Made by a program: the position numbers and the translations under genes | The notes under the pieces: generated by a model | Told to the model about the DNA's origin: nothing | The model's input: the letters and a program-made list of their open reading frames with translations, nothing else | The model's database searches: none | Shown: in pieces, positions 1 to 9,273 of the stretch | Numbering within the stretch: the stretch's first letter is position 1 | How the letters are laid out: each line of letters begins with the position of its first letter | Assembly: GCF_031455295.1 (NCBI RefSeq) | Contig: NZ_JAVDSL010000001.1 | Coordinates: forward strand, 1,364,001-1,428,000 | Direction of reading: 5' to 3' | DNA from: Leifsonia sp. 1010 | Lineage (GTDB): Bacteria; Actinomycetota; Actinomycetes; Actinomycetales; Microbacteriaceae | Length of the DNA: 64,000 nucleotides

Positions 1-97
1 AGCCTTGCGCGTGCCTTCTAGCGTCAGGGCGACACCAGCAAACGGATGGACGGCGACCCTGAGCACCGTCTCTCCCGCAACCGAAAGAGAGCCAACG

Positions 98-1411
98 ATG
101 ACTCGCAGCACGTTCTCGCGCCGCCGCCGCATCCGCGCCGCGTCGGCCGCGGTCCTGGCAACAGCGGCCCTGGTCGGCGGGCTGACCGCCTGCTCCTCCG
201 GGGGCTCCAGCGCCGGCGGACCGACGACCCTCTGGGCGCTGACCGGAGACCAGACCGGCGTCGTCCAGCCCGCGGTCACGGCGTGGAACTCGGCGCACCC
301 CGATCAGAAGATCACCGCGCAGTACTTCGCCAACGACGCGTACAAGACGAAGATCAAGACCGCTGTGGGCGCCGGTTCCGCACCCACGATCATCTACAGC
401 TGGGCCGGCGGTACGCTCGCCGACTACGTCAAGGCCGGAAAGGTCGCCGATCTCACCGAGGACACCGCGAAGGTGAAGACGAAATACAACGAGTCCGTCT
501 GGAATCTCGGGGTCGTCGACGGCAAGACCTACGCCGTTCCCATGGATCCGTCGTATCCGGTGCTCATGTACTTCAACAAGGAGGTCCTGGACAAGGCGGG
601 GGTCGATGTCCCGAAGACGTGGGAGGACATCCTCGCCGCCATCCCGAAGCTGAAGAGCGCGGGTGTCCTCCCGTTCGCTCTGGCCGGCGGGAGCAAGTGG
701 CCCGAGCTGATGTGGGAGGAGTACCTGGTCGACCGGGTCGCGGGGCCGGACGCGTTCGCGGCAGTCGAGGAAGGCAAGAAGGACGCCTGGAGCGATCCCG
801 GCATCATCAAGGCGAACACGATGATCCAGCAGCTGGTCGACGCCGGCGCGTTCGGAAGCGACTTCAACTCGGTCGTCGCCGACAGCAACGCGGACGTCGC
901 GCTCCTCTACACCGGTAAGGCCGCCATGCTGCTCCAGGGAGCGTGGGCATACGGCGCGTTCCAGTCGGGGGACGCGAAGTTCACCTCCTCCGGCCTGGGG
1001 TACACCAACTTCCCGTCCGTCGAGGACGGCAAGGGCGACCCCAAGGACATCGTCGGGAACGTCTCCGGGTACTTCTCGGTCTCGGCGAACGCGTCCGACG
1101 AGCAGAAGAAGAACGCGGTCGACTTCCTCACCGAGGGCGTCTTCGACGACGCTTACACCAAGCGGCTCCTCGACAGCGGTCAGGTGCCGCCGGTGAAGGG
1201 CGTCTCCAGTCTTATCCAGGGAGGAACGGAGTCCTTCCTCGGGCAGACCTCGTCGTTGATCGACCAGGCGCCGAGCTTCCAGATGTCGTGGGATCAGGCG
1301 CTCCCGTCCGCACAGGCGACCGCGCTGCTGACCAACCTCGACAAGCTGTTCAGCAAACAGATCACTCCGAAGCAGTTCTCCGACGCGATGAACGAGACGA
1401 TCGGCAAGTAG
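98..1411 (+). CDS. Sugar ABC transporter substrate-binding lipoprotein (CUT1 family)
   Basis: Extracellular solute-binding protein of 437 residues that would deliver a sugar or oligosaccharide to the two permeases that follow. The N-terminus has an arginine-rich start, a hydrophobic core and the lipobox LTAC with the lipidated cysteine at residue 32. The body has the usual family-1 binding-protein motifs (an AGSAPTIIYSW stretch near residue 95 and a PVLMYFNKE stretch near residue 155). The start at 98 is chosen because it gives an intact lipoprotein signal and follows a purine-rich GAAAGAGAG; longer in-frame readings add a non-signal leader. The promoter lies largely outside the window. The substrate is unknown; the GH3 enzyme downstream suggests a beta-glucoside or xyloside. 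Confidence 0.93.
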   Translation: MTRSTFSRRRRIRAASAAVLATAALVGGLTACSSGGSSAGGPTTLWALTGDQTGVVQPAVTAWNSAHPDQKITAQYFANDAYKTKIKTAVGAGSAPTIIYSWAGGTLADYVKAGKVADLTEDTAKVKTKYNESVWNLGVVDGKTYAVPMDPSYPVLMYFNKEVLDKAGVDVPKTWEDILAAIPKLKSAGVLPFALAGGSKWPELMWEEYLVDRVAGPDAFAAVEEGKKDAWSDPGIIKANTMIQQLVDAGAFGSDFNSVVADSNADVALLYTGKAAMLLQGAWAYGAFQSGDAKFTSSGLGYTNFPSVEDGKGDPKDIVGNVSGYFSVSANASDEQKKNAVDFLTEGVFDDAYTKRLLDSGQVPPVKGVSSLIQGGTESFLGQTSSLIDQAPSFQMSWDQALPSAQATALLTNLDKLFSKQITPKQFSDAMNETIGK

Positions 1412-1416
1412 GCCAC

Positions 1417-2325
1417 ATGTCGTCAAGCACCATCAAGACCGGTGGGGCGCGACTGCGCTCCACCGGTCCGTCGGGCTGGTACCTGGCCCCGGCCCTCGGC
1501 GTCTTCGTCCTCTTCGCCGTCGTGCCCCTGGTCGTAGCGCTCTGGTTGAGCTTCACCCAGTGGGATGCGATCGGCACACCGGTATTCGTCGGCATCCAGA
1601 ACTGGGCGCAGGTCCTGGCGGATGGCGGGACCTGGCATTCCCTCCAGCTGACCCTGGAAGTCGTCGTGCTCTCGTGGCTCTTCCAGACGCCGATCAGCCT
1701 CCTCCTCGGCGTGTTCGTCGCCGGGAAACAGCGCCATCGTGCCGTGCTCGCCGCGATCTACTTCGTGCCGCTCATCCTCTCTTCTGCCGCGATCGGCATC
1801 GCCTTCAAGGCGATCCTCGACCCCAACTTCGGCCTCGCAGACTCCCTCGGGGTGCCGTGGCTGAAGCAGAACTGGCTCGGAAGTCCCAGTCTGATCCTGC
1901 CTGTCGTCGTGTTCGTCATCGCGTGGCAGTTCGTCCCGTTCCACACGCTGCTCTATCAGGGCGGAGCGCGCCAGATCCCGGCCAGCCTCTATGAAGCGTC
2001 GGAAATCGACGGTGCGTCGCGTGTGCAGCAGTTCTTCTCCATCACGCTCCCGCAGCTGAAGTACACGATCATCACGTCGTCGACGCTGATGATCACCGGG
2101 TCCCTCACCTACTTCGACGTCGTCTTCATCCTCACCGGAGGGGTTCCCTCGGATTCGATCAACATCCTGCCCATCGACATGTACGTGACCGGTTTCTCCG
2201 CGAGCCAGTTCGGGACCGCCAGCGTGCTGGCCATCATCCTGGCGGCCATCGGGCTGATCGTGTCGCTCGTACTCACCCGGTTCAGCGGATTCAACCGCAT
2301 GTCCAGCCAACAGGAAGGAGCATGA
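1417..2325 (+). CDS. Sugar ABC transporter permease (MalF/UgpA type)
   Basis: First membrane subunit of the importer, 302 residues, with about six membrane segments starting near residue 20. The EAA loop that docks the ATPase is visible (SLYEASEIDGASRVQQFFSITLP). It starts five bases after the binding-protein stop; the open frame extends upstream, but that part overlaps the binding-protein gene in another frame and is not credible. No ATPase gene is present in this locus, so the transporter presumably uses a shared ATPase encoded elsewhere. Confidence 0.93.
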   Translation: MSSSTIKTGGARLRSTGPSGWYLAPALGVFVLFAVVPLVVALWLSFTQWDAIGTPVFVGIQNWAQVLADGGTWHSLQLTLEVVVLSWLFQTPISLLLGVFVAGKQRHRAVLAAIYFVPLILSSAAIGIAFKAILDPNFGLADSLGVPWLKQNWLGSPSLILPVVVFVIAWQFVPFHTLLYQGGARQIPASLYEASEIDGASRVQQFFSITLPQLKYTIITSSTLMITGSLTYFDVVFILTGGVPSDSINILPIDMYVTGFSASQFGTASVLAIILAAIGLIVSLVLTRFSGFNRMSSQQEGA

Positions 2326-3212
2326 TGAGCACGCTCACTCAGACGAAGGCTCGGACCACCGGATCCGGGATGGCGGCCGTCACCCCGGCGCGCCGGTTCC
2401 GCCGCCCCAACATCCTCGGAGCGATCGGCGGATACCTGTGGCTCGCCGTGATCGTCCTCCCGATCTACTACATCGTCATCACCAGCGTTCGGCCGCAGCA
2501 GGGGTTCTACTCCTCCAACCAGCTGCTGCCACCCGCCGCCCCCACGTTCGATCAGTACGCGCTCGTGCTGCAGAGCGACTTCCTCCTCTACCTGGCGAAC
2601 AGCGTCATCGTCACGGTGGCCAGTGTCTTCGTGACCGTCGCCCTGAGCCTGGGGGCCGCCTACGCGATCGTTCGATCCGACACGCGCTTCACGCGGTGGG
2701 GGTTCGCCGTGTTCCTGCTCGGGCTTGCCGTGCCGCTGCAGGCGACGATCATCCCGCTGTTCTACATGATGAGCAAAGTGGGCCTCTACGACTCGCTCCT
2801 CGCCCTGGTGCTTCCCTCCATCGGGTTCGCCATCCCGTTGACGGTTCTCGTCCTCAGCAACTTCCTGCGCGACCTTCCCAACGAATTGTTCGAGTCGATG
2901 CGCGTCGATGGGGCGTCTCATTGGAAGATGCTGACTTCCCTCGTGGTCCCGCTTTCCCGCCCGGCGATCATCACCGTGGTGATCTACGATGCCCTGACCG
3001 TCTGGAACGGCTTCCTTTTCCCTCTGGTGCTCACACAGAGTCCGGACAAGCGAACGCTGCCGCTGTCGTTGTGGACCTTCCAGGGCCAGTTCAGCGTCAA
3101 CGTGCCCGCCACGCTGGCAGCGGTGGTGCTCTCGACACTCCCGATCTTCGCCCTCTACCTGATCGGCCGGCGTCAACTCGTCGCGGGCATCACCGCCGGG
3201 TTCGGGAAATGA
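2322..3212 (+). CDS. Sugar ABC transporter permease (MalG/UgpE type)
   Basis: Second membrane subunit, 296 residues. It has a long cytoplasmic N-terminus, then a first membrane segment around residues 38-55, and the EAA-type loop ELFESMRVDGASHWKMLTSLVVP. The start overlaps the preceding permease stop (ATGATGA), so the two are translationally coupled. A second ATG directly follows the first, and either may be used. The stop overlaps the start of the LacI gene. Confidence 0.93.
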   Translation: MMSTLTQTKARTTGSGMAAVTPARRFRRPNILGAIGGYLWLAVIVLPIYYIVITSVRPQQGFYSSNQLLPPAAPTFDQYALVLQSDFLLYLANSVIVTVASVFVTVALSLGAAYAIVRSDTRFTRWGFAVFLLGLAVPLQATIIPLFYMMSKVGLYDSLLALVLPSIGFAIPLTVLVLSNFLRDLPNELFESMRVDGASHWKMLTSLVVPLSRPAIITVVIYDALTVWNGFLFPLVLTQSPDKRTLPLSLWTFQGQFSVNVPATLAAVVLSTLPIFALYLIGRRQLVAGITAGFGK

Positions 3213-4309
3213 TCTCCACCGAGACGGCGGCCGCCGGCGGTCACCGCACGACGCTGTCCGCGGTTGCGCGGGCGGCGGGGGTGTCGATCGGGACCGCCTC
3301 GAAAGTGGTCAACGGACGCACAGGGGTCGGGCCCGAGACACGCCAGCGGGTGCAGGAGGTCATCGGGGAGCTCGGCTACGTCAGCATCGGGGAACGCCAG
3401 CAGAGCTCGCTCAACCGCGGCGAGATCAGTGTGGAGCTCCTTCTCGATTCGAAGGACATCGCGAACCCCTACATCTCGACCTTCCTCCAGGGCGTCATGG
3501 ATGCCGCGGGGACGTTCGACGTCGGCGTCACCCTGCGGAACCTCTCCGGAGTCGAACGTCGTGATCCCGTGCGCTGGGCCCAGAAGCTCGCGCGGGCCGG
3601 ACGCAGTGGGGTCATCGAGCTCACCAGCGCCTACTCGGCGAACCGCGCGAAGGCGTTGAGGGCGGTGGGGCTGCAGATGGTGCTCGTCGACCCGATCGAC
3701 GTCCCTCGGACGAGCATCCCCAGCATCGGCGCCACGAACTGGCAAGGCGCGTATTCCGCGACGCGTCATCTGCTGGACCTCGGGCACGAGCGCATCGCGT
3801 ACATCGGAGGCCCGGAAGGCGCCGCCTGCGACATCGCTCGCGCCCACGGCTGGGCGGCCGCTATGGCGGAGGCCGGCATCATGGTGGACGCGACCTCGGT
3901 ACCGCGTGCCGGCTACACGTTCCAGCACGGGCTCGCCGCCGGGACGGAGCTCCTGCGTTCGGCGGACCGGCCGACCGCGATCTTCGCCGGCAGCGACGTG
4001 TCGGCCACGGGCGTTCTCGAGGCCGCCCGCCGCGCGGGGCTCTCCGTGCCGGAGGACCTCAGTGTCGTGGGGTTCGACGACACCCACATAGCGTCGATCT
4101 CCACACCTCCGCTGACCGCCGTCCATCAGCCCATCGCGGACATCGGACGCGCCGCCCTGTCGACGCTGCTGCGCCTGGCCAGAGGCGAGGTGCTCGTCAC
4201 CAAGCGCATCGAACTGTCCACCGAACTCGTCGTCCGGGCCTCCAGTGCTCGTCCGCCGAAGAAGATTCGCCCCGCCGCCGACAGCGCGCCCGAGAACGGA
4301 GCCCCATGA
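3209..4309 (+). CDS. LacI-family transcriptional regulator
   Basis: DNA-binding repressor of 366 residues. The helix-turn-helix is at about residues 13-58 (TLSAVARAAGVSIGTASKVVNG), followed by a periplasmic-binding-protein-like sensor domain ending in the family pattern DLSVVGFDDTHIASISTPPLTAVHQP. The start ATG overlaps the permease stop (ATGA), and the stop overlaps the GH3 start (ATGA), so it is made as part of the transport operon. It most likely controls this operon in response to the imported sugar. Its operator would lie upstream of the window edge and was not seen. Confidence 0.9.
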   Translation: MISTETAAAGGHRTTLSAVARAAGVSIGTASKVVNGRTGVGPETRQRVQEVIGELGYVSIGERQQSSLNRGEISVELLLDSKDIANPYISTFLQGVMDAAGTFDVGVTLRNLSGVERRDPVRWAQKLARAGRSGVIELTSAYSANRAKALRAVGLQMVLVDPIDVPRTSIPSIGATNWQGAYSATRHLLDLGHERIAYIGGPEGAACDIARAHGWAAAMAEAGIMVDATSVPRAGYTFQHGLAAGTELLRSADRPTAIFAGSDVSATGVLEAARRAGLSVPEDLSVVGFDDTHIASISTPPLTAVHQPIADIGRAALSTLLRLARGEVLVTKRIELSTELVVRASSARPPKKIRPAADSAPENGAP

Positions 4310-6636
4310 CGATCACCGATGAGACCACGGAGCTGTGGCGCGACCCCGCCCGGCTGCCCGATGAGCGAGCCCGCGATTTGCTGCAGCGGATGACGCTCAG
4401 GGAGAAGCTGCACCAATTGGGGAGCACCTGGCCGGACGCGGAGGGCGCAGGCGCCGACGTGGCGCCCATGCAGGACACGCTCGTGAGGGCGGAACCGTTC
4501 GACGACGCCGTCCGAGACGGCCTCGGCCAGATCACGAGGCCGTTCGGGACTGCTCCGATCTCGGTCTCCGCCGGGAGAGAGAAACTCGTCGCGTTGCAGC
4601 GGCGGGTCATGGAGGCCAACAGGTTCCGCATCCCCGCCGTGGCGCACGAGGAGTGCCTGACCGGTTTCACCGCGTGGACGGCGACGGTCTACCCGACCCC
4701 GCTCGCGTGGGCATCGACGAACGACCCGGAGCTGATCGAGGAGATGGCCGCCGCGATCGGAGAGGACATGCGTTCGGTGGGCATCCACCAGGGCCTGGCG
4801 CCCGTGCTCGACGTCGTGCGCGACTACCGGTGGGGTCGCGTCGAGGAGACGCTGGGAGAAGACCCGGCCCTTGTGGGCGAACTCGCGACCGCCTATGTGA
4901 GAGGCCTGCAGTCGTCCGGGGTGGTTGCGACCCTCAAGCACTTCGCCGGCTACAGCGCGTCCCGTGGCGCGCGCAATCACGCGCCCGTGACGATGGGGCC
5001 GCGCGAGTTCGCGGACGTCGTCCTCCCACCCTTCGCCAGAGCAGTGATCGACGGTGGCGTGCGATCGGTGATGAACTCCTACGCCGACGTCGATGGCGTG
5101 CCTCCGGCCGCCGACCGCGAACTCCTCACTCGCGTTCTCCGCGATGAGTGGGGATTCGAGGGCACCGTCGTGTCCGACTACTGGGCGATACCGTTCCTCC
5201 AATCCACGCACCGCATCGCCGAGAGCATCACCGACGCCGGGATCCAGTCCCTCACGGCAGGCATGGATGTCGAGCTCCCGCACACACTCGGCTTCGATGA
5301 CTCGCTGCTCGGGGCTGTGGAGGACGGCCGTCTCGACGCGAGCACCATCGACGAGGCGGCTTTCCGCGTCCTGAGGCAGAAGGCCGAGCTCGGGCTGCTG
5401 GACCCGTACTGGACTCCGGAGGAGGACGGGCTCTCCTCGTACGATCTCGACTCGCCTCGCAACCGGCGCATCGCCCGCCGGGTCGCGGAGGAGTCGGTGA
5501 TCCTCCTCCAGAACGAGCAGCGGGCACTTCCGCTCGCGGCGCCTCCCCGCATCGCCGTCATCGGCCCGGGGGCGGACGACTCCGGATGCCTGTTCGGGTG
5601 CTACTCCTTCCCCAACCACGTCATCCCCGGGTACCCGGAAGCCGGGATCGGCGTGGACGCTCCCACGGTTCTGCAGGCCGTCCGAGCCGAATTCCCGGAC
5701 AGCGTGATCGATTACGACCCGGGCGTCTCCATCAGCGGCACGGACACCTCCCGGATCGCCGCCGCCGCCGAACTCGCCGCGCGAGCGGACGTGACCATCC
5801 TCGTCGTGGGGGATCGGTCGGGCATGTTCGGCCACGGCACCTCCGGCGAAGGATGCGACGTGACGGACCTCGCCCTCCCGGGCGTGCAGGAGCAGCTCGC
5901 CGACAGCGTGCTCGATGCATCCCCCCGGGTAGTGCTCGTGGTTCTCTCCGGAAGGCCGTACGCCATCGGCGCCATCGCAGCACGCTCCGCCGCGGCGCTC
6001 CAGGTGTTCTTCCCCGGCGAGGAGGGTGCAGGCGCCATCGCCGGGGTGCTCTCCGGGCGCATCGAACCGTCGGGTCGGCTCCCGGTGCAGATCCCGGGGG
6101 AGGCGGCGAGCCAGCCCGGAACGTACCTGGCGGCTCCTCTCGCATTGAGAAGCGACGGCGTCAGCAACATCGACCCGACGCCCGCCTTTCCCTTCGGGCA
6201 CGGACTCTCGTACTCCTCGTTGACGATCGAGGAGGTACGGGCGGACCGCAGTGAGACGGATACAGGTGGTCGCGTACGCATCTCGGCCACGGTGGCGAAC
6301 ATCGGCGACAGGGTCGCCTGGGCCGTCCCGCAGCTCTATGTCAGCGACCCCGTGGCCTCGGTGACGCGGCCCGTTCGCACCCGCCTCGCCTCACGGAGAG
6401 TGCGATTGGAGCCAGGCCGACGGTCGGTCGTGCATTTCGACGTGCACACCGCTGTGCTCGGATTCACCGGTCGCGACCTGCGCTATCGCGTGGAAGCGGG
6501 GGACCTGGTCTTCACCGTCGCGCAGAGCGCCGCCGACCCGGGGCTCGCGGCGACCCTCCGCCTGCGCGGAGCGACACGGTACCCCTCGGTATCGCGCCGA
6601 CGATCGGTCCCGACCACGGTGGCGCCTGGGGCATGA
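4306..6636 (+). CDS. Glycoside hydrolase family 3 (beta-glucosidase/beta-xylosidase type)
   Basis: Retaining exo-acting glycosidase of 776 residues. There is no signal peptide, so it acts in the cytoplasm on imported oligosaccharide. The N-terminal barrel carries TLKHFAGYSASRGARNHAPV and the nucleophile region VVSDYWAI with Asp291. The alpha/beta sandwich carries SGEGCDVTDLALPGVQEQL with Glu515 as the likely acid/base. A fibronectin-III-like domain ends the protein (PFGHGLSYSSLTIEEV onward). The sequence resembles the bacterial beta-xylosidase/beta-glucosidase branch, but specificity cannot be told from motifs. It is the last gene of a four-gene overlapping operon and faces the membrane-protein gene at 6665. 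Confidence 0.9.
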   Translation: MTITDETTELWRDPARLPDERARDLLQRMTLREKLHQLGSTWPDAEGAGADVAPMQDTLVRAEPFDDAVRDGLGQITRPFGTAPISVSAGREKLVALQRRVMEANRFRIPAVAHEECLTGFTAWTATVYPTPLAWASTNDPELIEEMAAAIGEDMRSVGIHQGLAPVLDVVRDYRWGRVEETLGEDPALVGELATAYVRGLQSSGVVATLKHFAGYSASRGARNHAPVTMGPREFADVVLPPFARAVIDGGVRSVMNSYADVDGVPPAADRELLTRVLRDEWGFEGTVVSDYWAIPFLQSTHRIAESITDAGIQSLTAGMDVELPHTLGFDDSLLGAVEDGRLDASTIDEAAFRVLRQKAELGLLDPYWTPEEDGLSSYDLDSPRNRRIARRVAEESVILLQNEQRALPLAAPPRIAVIGPGADDSGCLFGCYSFPNHVIPGYPEAGIGVDAPTVLQAVRAEFPDSVIDYDPGVSISGTDTSRIAAAAELAARADVTILVVGDRSGMFGHGTSGEGCDVTDLALPGVQEQLADSVLDASPRVVLVVLSGRPYAIGAIAARSAAALQVFFPGEEGAGAIAGVLSGRIEPSGRLPVQIPGEAASQPGTYLAAPLALRSDGVSNIDPTPAFPFGHGLSYSSLTIEEVRADRSETDTGGRVRISATVANIGDRVAWAVPQLYVSDPVASVTRPVRTRLASRRVRLEPGRRSVVHFDVHTAVLGFTGRDLRYRVEAGDLVFTVAQSAADPGLAATLRLRGATRYPSVSRRRSVPTTVAPGA

Positions 6637-6639
6637 GGT

Positions 6640-6654
6640 CCGGCCCCGGGCCGG
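6640..6654. terminator. Short hairpin between convergent genes
   Basis: CCGGCC and GGCCGG arms of six pairs around a three-base loop, in the 28-base gap between the GH3 stop and the convergent membrane-protein stop. There is no T-run on either strand. Its position fits a bidirectional terminator, but the stem is short. Confidence 0.4.
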
Positions 6655-6664
6655 TCGACTGAGT

Positions 6665-7627
6665 TCAGGACGACTCGTCGGCCGGCTCCCGCTCACCCTG
6701 CCGCCAGACGTGTGGTCCCCACAGGCGGAAGGACGCGTACTGCAGCACCGCCACCAGGCCCACCAGGTATCCGTAGCGGAGGATGGCGTACCACCACGCG
6801 TCGGGGGAGGGGACGATCCCGACCGCCTGCAGCAGCAGGACGATCGCGGCGGCGACCGCTGCGCCCTTGTAACTGCCGACCGAGTGTCCACTCGAGACGA
6901 AGGGGATGGCGGCGATCAGGCAGGCCAGCGCCACGCCTCCGCCGATCATCGCTGTTCCACGCGAGACGGCCCTGGCGCGGGTGAGCGACGGGTCCCCTGG
7001 ATCACGGCGAGCGGAGGCGATGAGAGACACTCCGGCCACGATCAGCCCGACGACCAGCAGGATCACGATGAGCACGACGAACAGCACCAGCGGAACGAGG
7101 AACCAGCCGAGCGTCCCGATGAACAGCACCAGTACGACGGTGCCGAGCCGGTCGTCGTCGTACTCCGCCGACTGCACGAGCGTGAACGCGAGGGCGGTGA
7201 CGACCAGGATGTGAGCCGCGGCCAAGGCAACCACCTGCCACCAGCGGAGAAGCCAGGTGCCCGAGGTCCGCTTGCGGGGTCTGGCGACCGTGCCGGCCCT
7301 GCGGGCCGTGCCGGCTCTGCCGCCCCTGCCGGCTCTGGGGCGCGGGGCGTCCGTCCCGAGGGGGAGGAGTGCCAGCAGCTGGCCCACGCCGACGAGGCCG
7401 CAGATCAGGAGCATCGCCCAGAGTGCCTCGTCGTCGGTGTCGCCGGATGCCATCCAGAAGGCCAGGGCGACCCAGCCGGCAGCCGTGACACTCGCGAGCA
7501 ACCACCAGCGTCCCCGCCGCGAGGTGAGCGCCGCGCGGAAAGGCGCACCGGCCGAGCGGACGAAGCGCTGGACGCTTGCTTCGTTTTTCTCCGCTGCGGC
7601 GTCCCTCGTTCCGCTCCGGTCGGTCAC
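6665..7627 (-). CDS. Multi-pass membrane protein of unknown function
   Basis: Membrane protein of 320 residues with a charged N-terminal tail of about 40 residues. Roughly seven or eight hydrophobic segments follow, and a basic Arg/Pro-rich loop sits between the second and third. No enzyme or transporter motif was recognised. The GTG start at 7627 is preceded by a clear AAGGAGAG at good spacing; the longer open frame would run into the upstream gene. It follows the gene at 7656-8609 with a gap of 28 bases, so the two are probably one operon. Function unknown. Confidence 0.7.
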   Translation of the reverse strand: MTDRSGTRDAAAEKNEASVQRFVRSAGAPFRAALTSRRGRWWLLASVTAAGWVALAFWMASGDTDDEALWAMLLICGLVGVGQLLALLPLGTDAPRPRAGRGGRAGTARRAGTVARPRKRTSGTWLLRWWQVVALAAAHILVVTALAFTLVQSAEYDDDRLGTVVLVLFIGTLGWFLVPLVLFVVLIVILLVVGLIVAGVSLIASARRDPGDPSLTRARAVSRGTAMIGGGVALACLIAAIPFVSSGHSVGSYKGAAVAAAIVLLLQAVGIVPSPDAWWYAILRYGYLVGLVAVLQYASFRLWGPHVWRQGEREPADESS

Positions 7628-7655
7628 CGTCTCTCCTTCGTATCCGTGTGTCGTC

Positions 7656-8609
7656 TCACGCGTCGGGGTCGGCGAGCGCCTCGCTTCGACGTCCGCCTCG
7701 GGCGACCGCCCAGCGGACGACGACGATGGCCGCGCCGAGAAGGGCCGCCAGGATGACCGGACCGACACCGATGTCGAGGACGGCGGGGAAGATCTTTACG
7801 GCGATCTGGGCCATCTCCCGGAGGTCGCCGTCGAGCACCCGCATGCCGAGCGCGTTGGAGACGGCTGTGAAGAGGGCGGGCGTCACCCAGAGCGCTGCCA
7901 GCCCCGCCACCCACACGCCGAGGCGTCGCAGCGGCACGACGCCGCACCAGCCGAGGACGGCTCCGACGATGACCGCGGGGAGCCAGCGGAACACCGACCC
8001 GATGACGAGCGCCGCCGCGTAGGGGTCGACCACGGCCGTGATGGCGCCCACGATCCAGGAGGTGACCGGGACCGCCGCCAACACCAGGCCCAGTGCCGCG
8101 GGGCCGACGCTGCGGCGGGAGATCAGCCAGAACAGTGCCTGGGCGAGCATCACCGAGACGATCGTGCCGCCGAGCATCCCGGTGAAGTACAGGAGGGAGC
8201 GGCTGTCGACGCCGGGCCGGCCGATGCCCAATCCGTCGGCGACCACGATGAACGCCTGAAGCAGCGCGGCGACCTGGAGGAGCAGCAGCCCGACGGAGAC
8301 GCTCCACGCCTCCACCCGTCCGGTCCGTCGCAGCAGCCGCGTCGCGCCGCCCGCGACCACGCCGCCCACCAGGAGCAGCACGAGGAGCGTCGTGGCGGAG
8401 TACTGGCTCACCGGCAGCAGGGCGTAGGGCATTGCGTCGGGCCGAGTCTCGGTCTGCCAGAGGTTCTGCAGCGGGAGACGGCCGCCTTTCAGGAGCCACG
8501 GGAGGAGCCCGATGACACCGGACGCGAACCCGAGCGCTCCTCCCATGACCAGCGATTCGGCCCGGCGCTCCTCGCGCATGGCTGTGGGACCAGGACGTGA
8601 CGACGACAT
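7656..8609 (-). CDS. Multi-pass membrane protein of unknown function
   Basis: Integral membrane protein of 317 residues with about eight hydrophobic segments. The N-terminus is short and cytoplasmic-looking (basic and acidic residues before the first segment near residue 21). The C-terminus is basic. No family signature was recognised. The ATG at 8609 follows a G-rich stretch (GGGGGGAGCG). It is the first gene of a likely two-gene unit with the membrane protein at 6665. Its codon use matches the neighbouring genes. Confidence 0.7.
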   Translation of the reverse strand: MSSSRPGPTAMREERRAESLVMGGALGFASGVIGLLPWLLKGGRLPLQNLWQTETRPDAMPYALLPVSQYSATTLLVLLLVGGVVAGGATRLLRRTGRVEAWSVSVGLLLLQVAALLQAFIVVADGLGIGRPGVDSRSLLYFTGMLGGTIVSVMLAQALFWLISRRSVGPAALGLVLAAVPVTSWIVGAITAVVDPYAAALVIGSVFRWLPAVIVGAVLGWCGVVPLRRLGVWVAGLAALWVTPALFTAVSNALGMRVLDGDLREMAQIAVKIFPAVLDIGVGPVILAALLGAAIVVVRWAVARGGRRSEALADPDA

Positions 8610-8651
8610 GAATGAGCGCTCCCCCCGAGGCGACGTGCAATGAGCAGAACG

Positions 8652-9170
8652 CTAGCGCATGACCGCGCGAGCTCCGTCCACGAGGCTCCAGACGGCGGAG
8701 ACGTCGTCGAACGTGCCGATGGGGATGATGCCGGGATAGTAGCCCACGTGCTCGTAGTAGAGCACGATGACCTGATCCGGTGCGTAGTACCCGATGGTCC
8801 CCGGGCTCGCGGCGCTGCCCGCCGGCATGCCCTCCAGGGGGAGGGCGCTCGGGAGGTCGGCGACCTTCTCCTGACCGCCGAAGTCGCGGAGCGTCAGCTC
8901 GAGCGGGAGCTGCTCCAGCAGCGCCGAAGCGGTCGAGTTGTGATCGAGCGTTCCCGTCAGGGTCTGCCCGTCGACAGTGATGCTGATGCGTGTTCCAGGC
9001 ACAGGAGCCTCCGAGATGCGGGTGTCGGTCGGGCTGGGGAGCGCGGACGGCCCGGGCGAGCCGGCCGTCGGGAGGGGCGTCGGGGAATGCGAGGCCGGGC
9101 TCGCTGTGCAACCCGTCGCCACGGTCAGGATGAAGATCGTGGCGGCCGCCCCGGCGGTTCGACGGTGCAT
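8652..9170 (-). CDS. Cyclophilin-like fold lipoprotein
   Basis: Secreted lipoprotein of 172 residues. The signal peptide ends in the lipobox VATGC with Cys21, then a Ser/Pro/Thr-rich linker to about residue 60. The rest matches the bacterial cyclophilin-like fold family: ISITVDGQTLTGTLDHNSTASALLEQLPLELTL, then a YLP-like ADLPSALPLEG segment and IGYYAPDQVIVLYYEHVGYYPGIIPIGTFDD. These proteins resemble cyclophilins structurally but lack a proven isomerase site, and no function is established. It lies downstream of the DUF389 gene on the same strand, 96 bases away. Confidence 0.8.
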   Translation of the reverse strand: MHRRTAGAAATIFILTVATGCTASPASHSPTPLPTAGSPGPSALPSPTDTRISEAPVPGTRISITVDGQTLTGTLDHNSTASALLEQLPLELTLRDFGGQEKVADLPSALPLEGMPAGSAASPGTIGYYAPDQVIVLYYEHVGYYPGIIPIGTFDDVSAVWSLVDGARAVMR

Positions 9171-9234
9171 GGGACGAGGCTACGTCGCCCCGAGCTGGTC
9201 AGGGGTTCCCTGTCGGTACACCCCACGGGTGCCA

Positions 9235-9273
9235 GGTCTGACCGGACACGCGTGGGTGGGGAGAGGTCAGACC
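9235..9273 (-). terminator. Inverted repeat at the DUF389 gene end
   Basis: GGTCTGACC and GGTCAGACC form nine perfect pairs around a 21-base loop that itself contains CACGCGTG. It overlaps the stop codon of the DUF389 gene and has no T-run. It could terminate transcription or stabilise the message end. Confidence 0.4.

Noticed and set aside
46-918. Alternative-frame reading over the first binding protein
   Set aside because: Arg/Gly/Pro-rich translation without a signal or motif; the overlapping frame is a clear lipoprotein.
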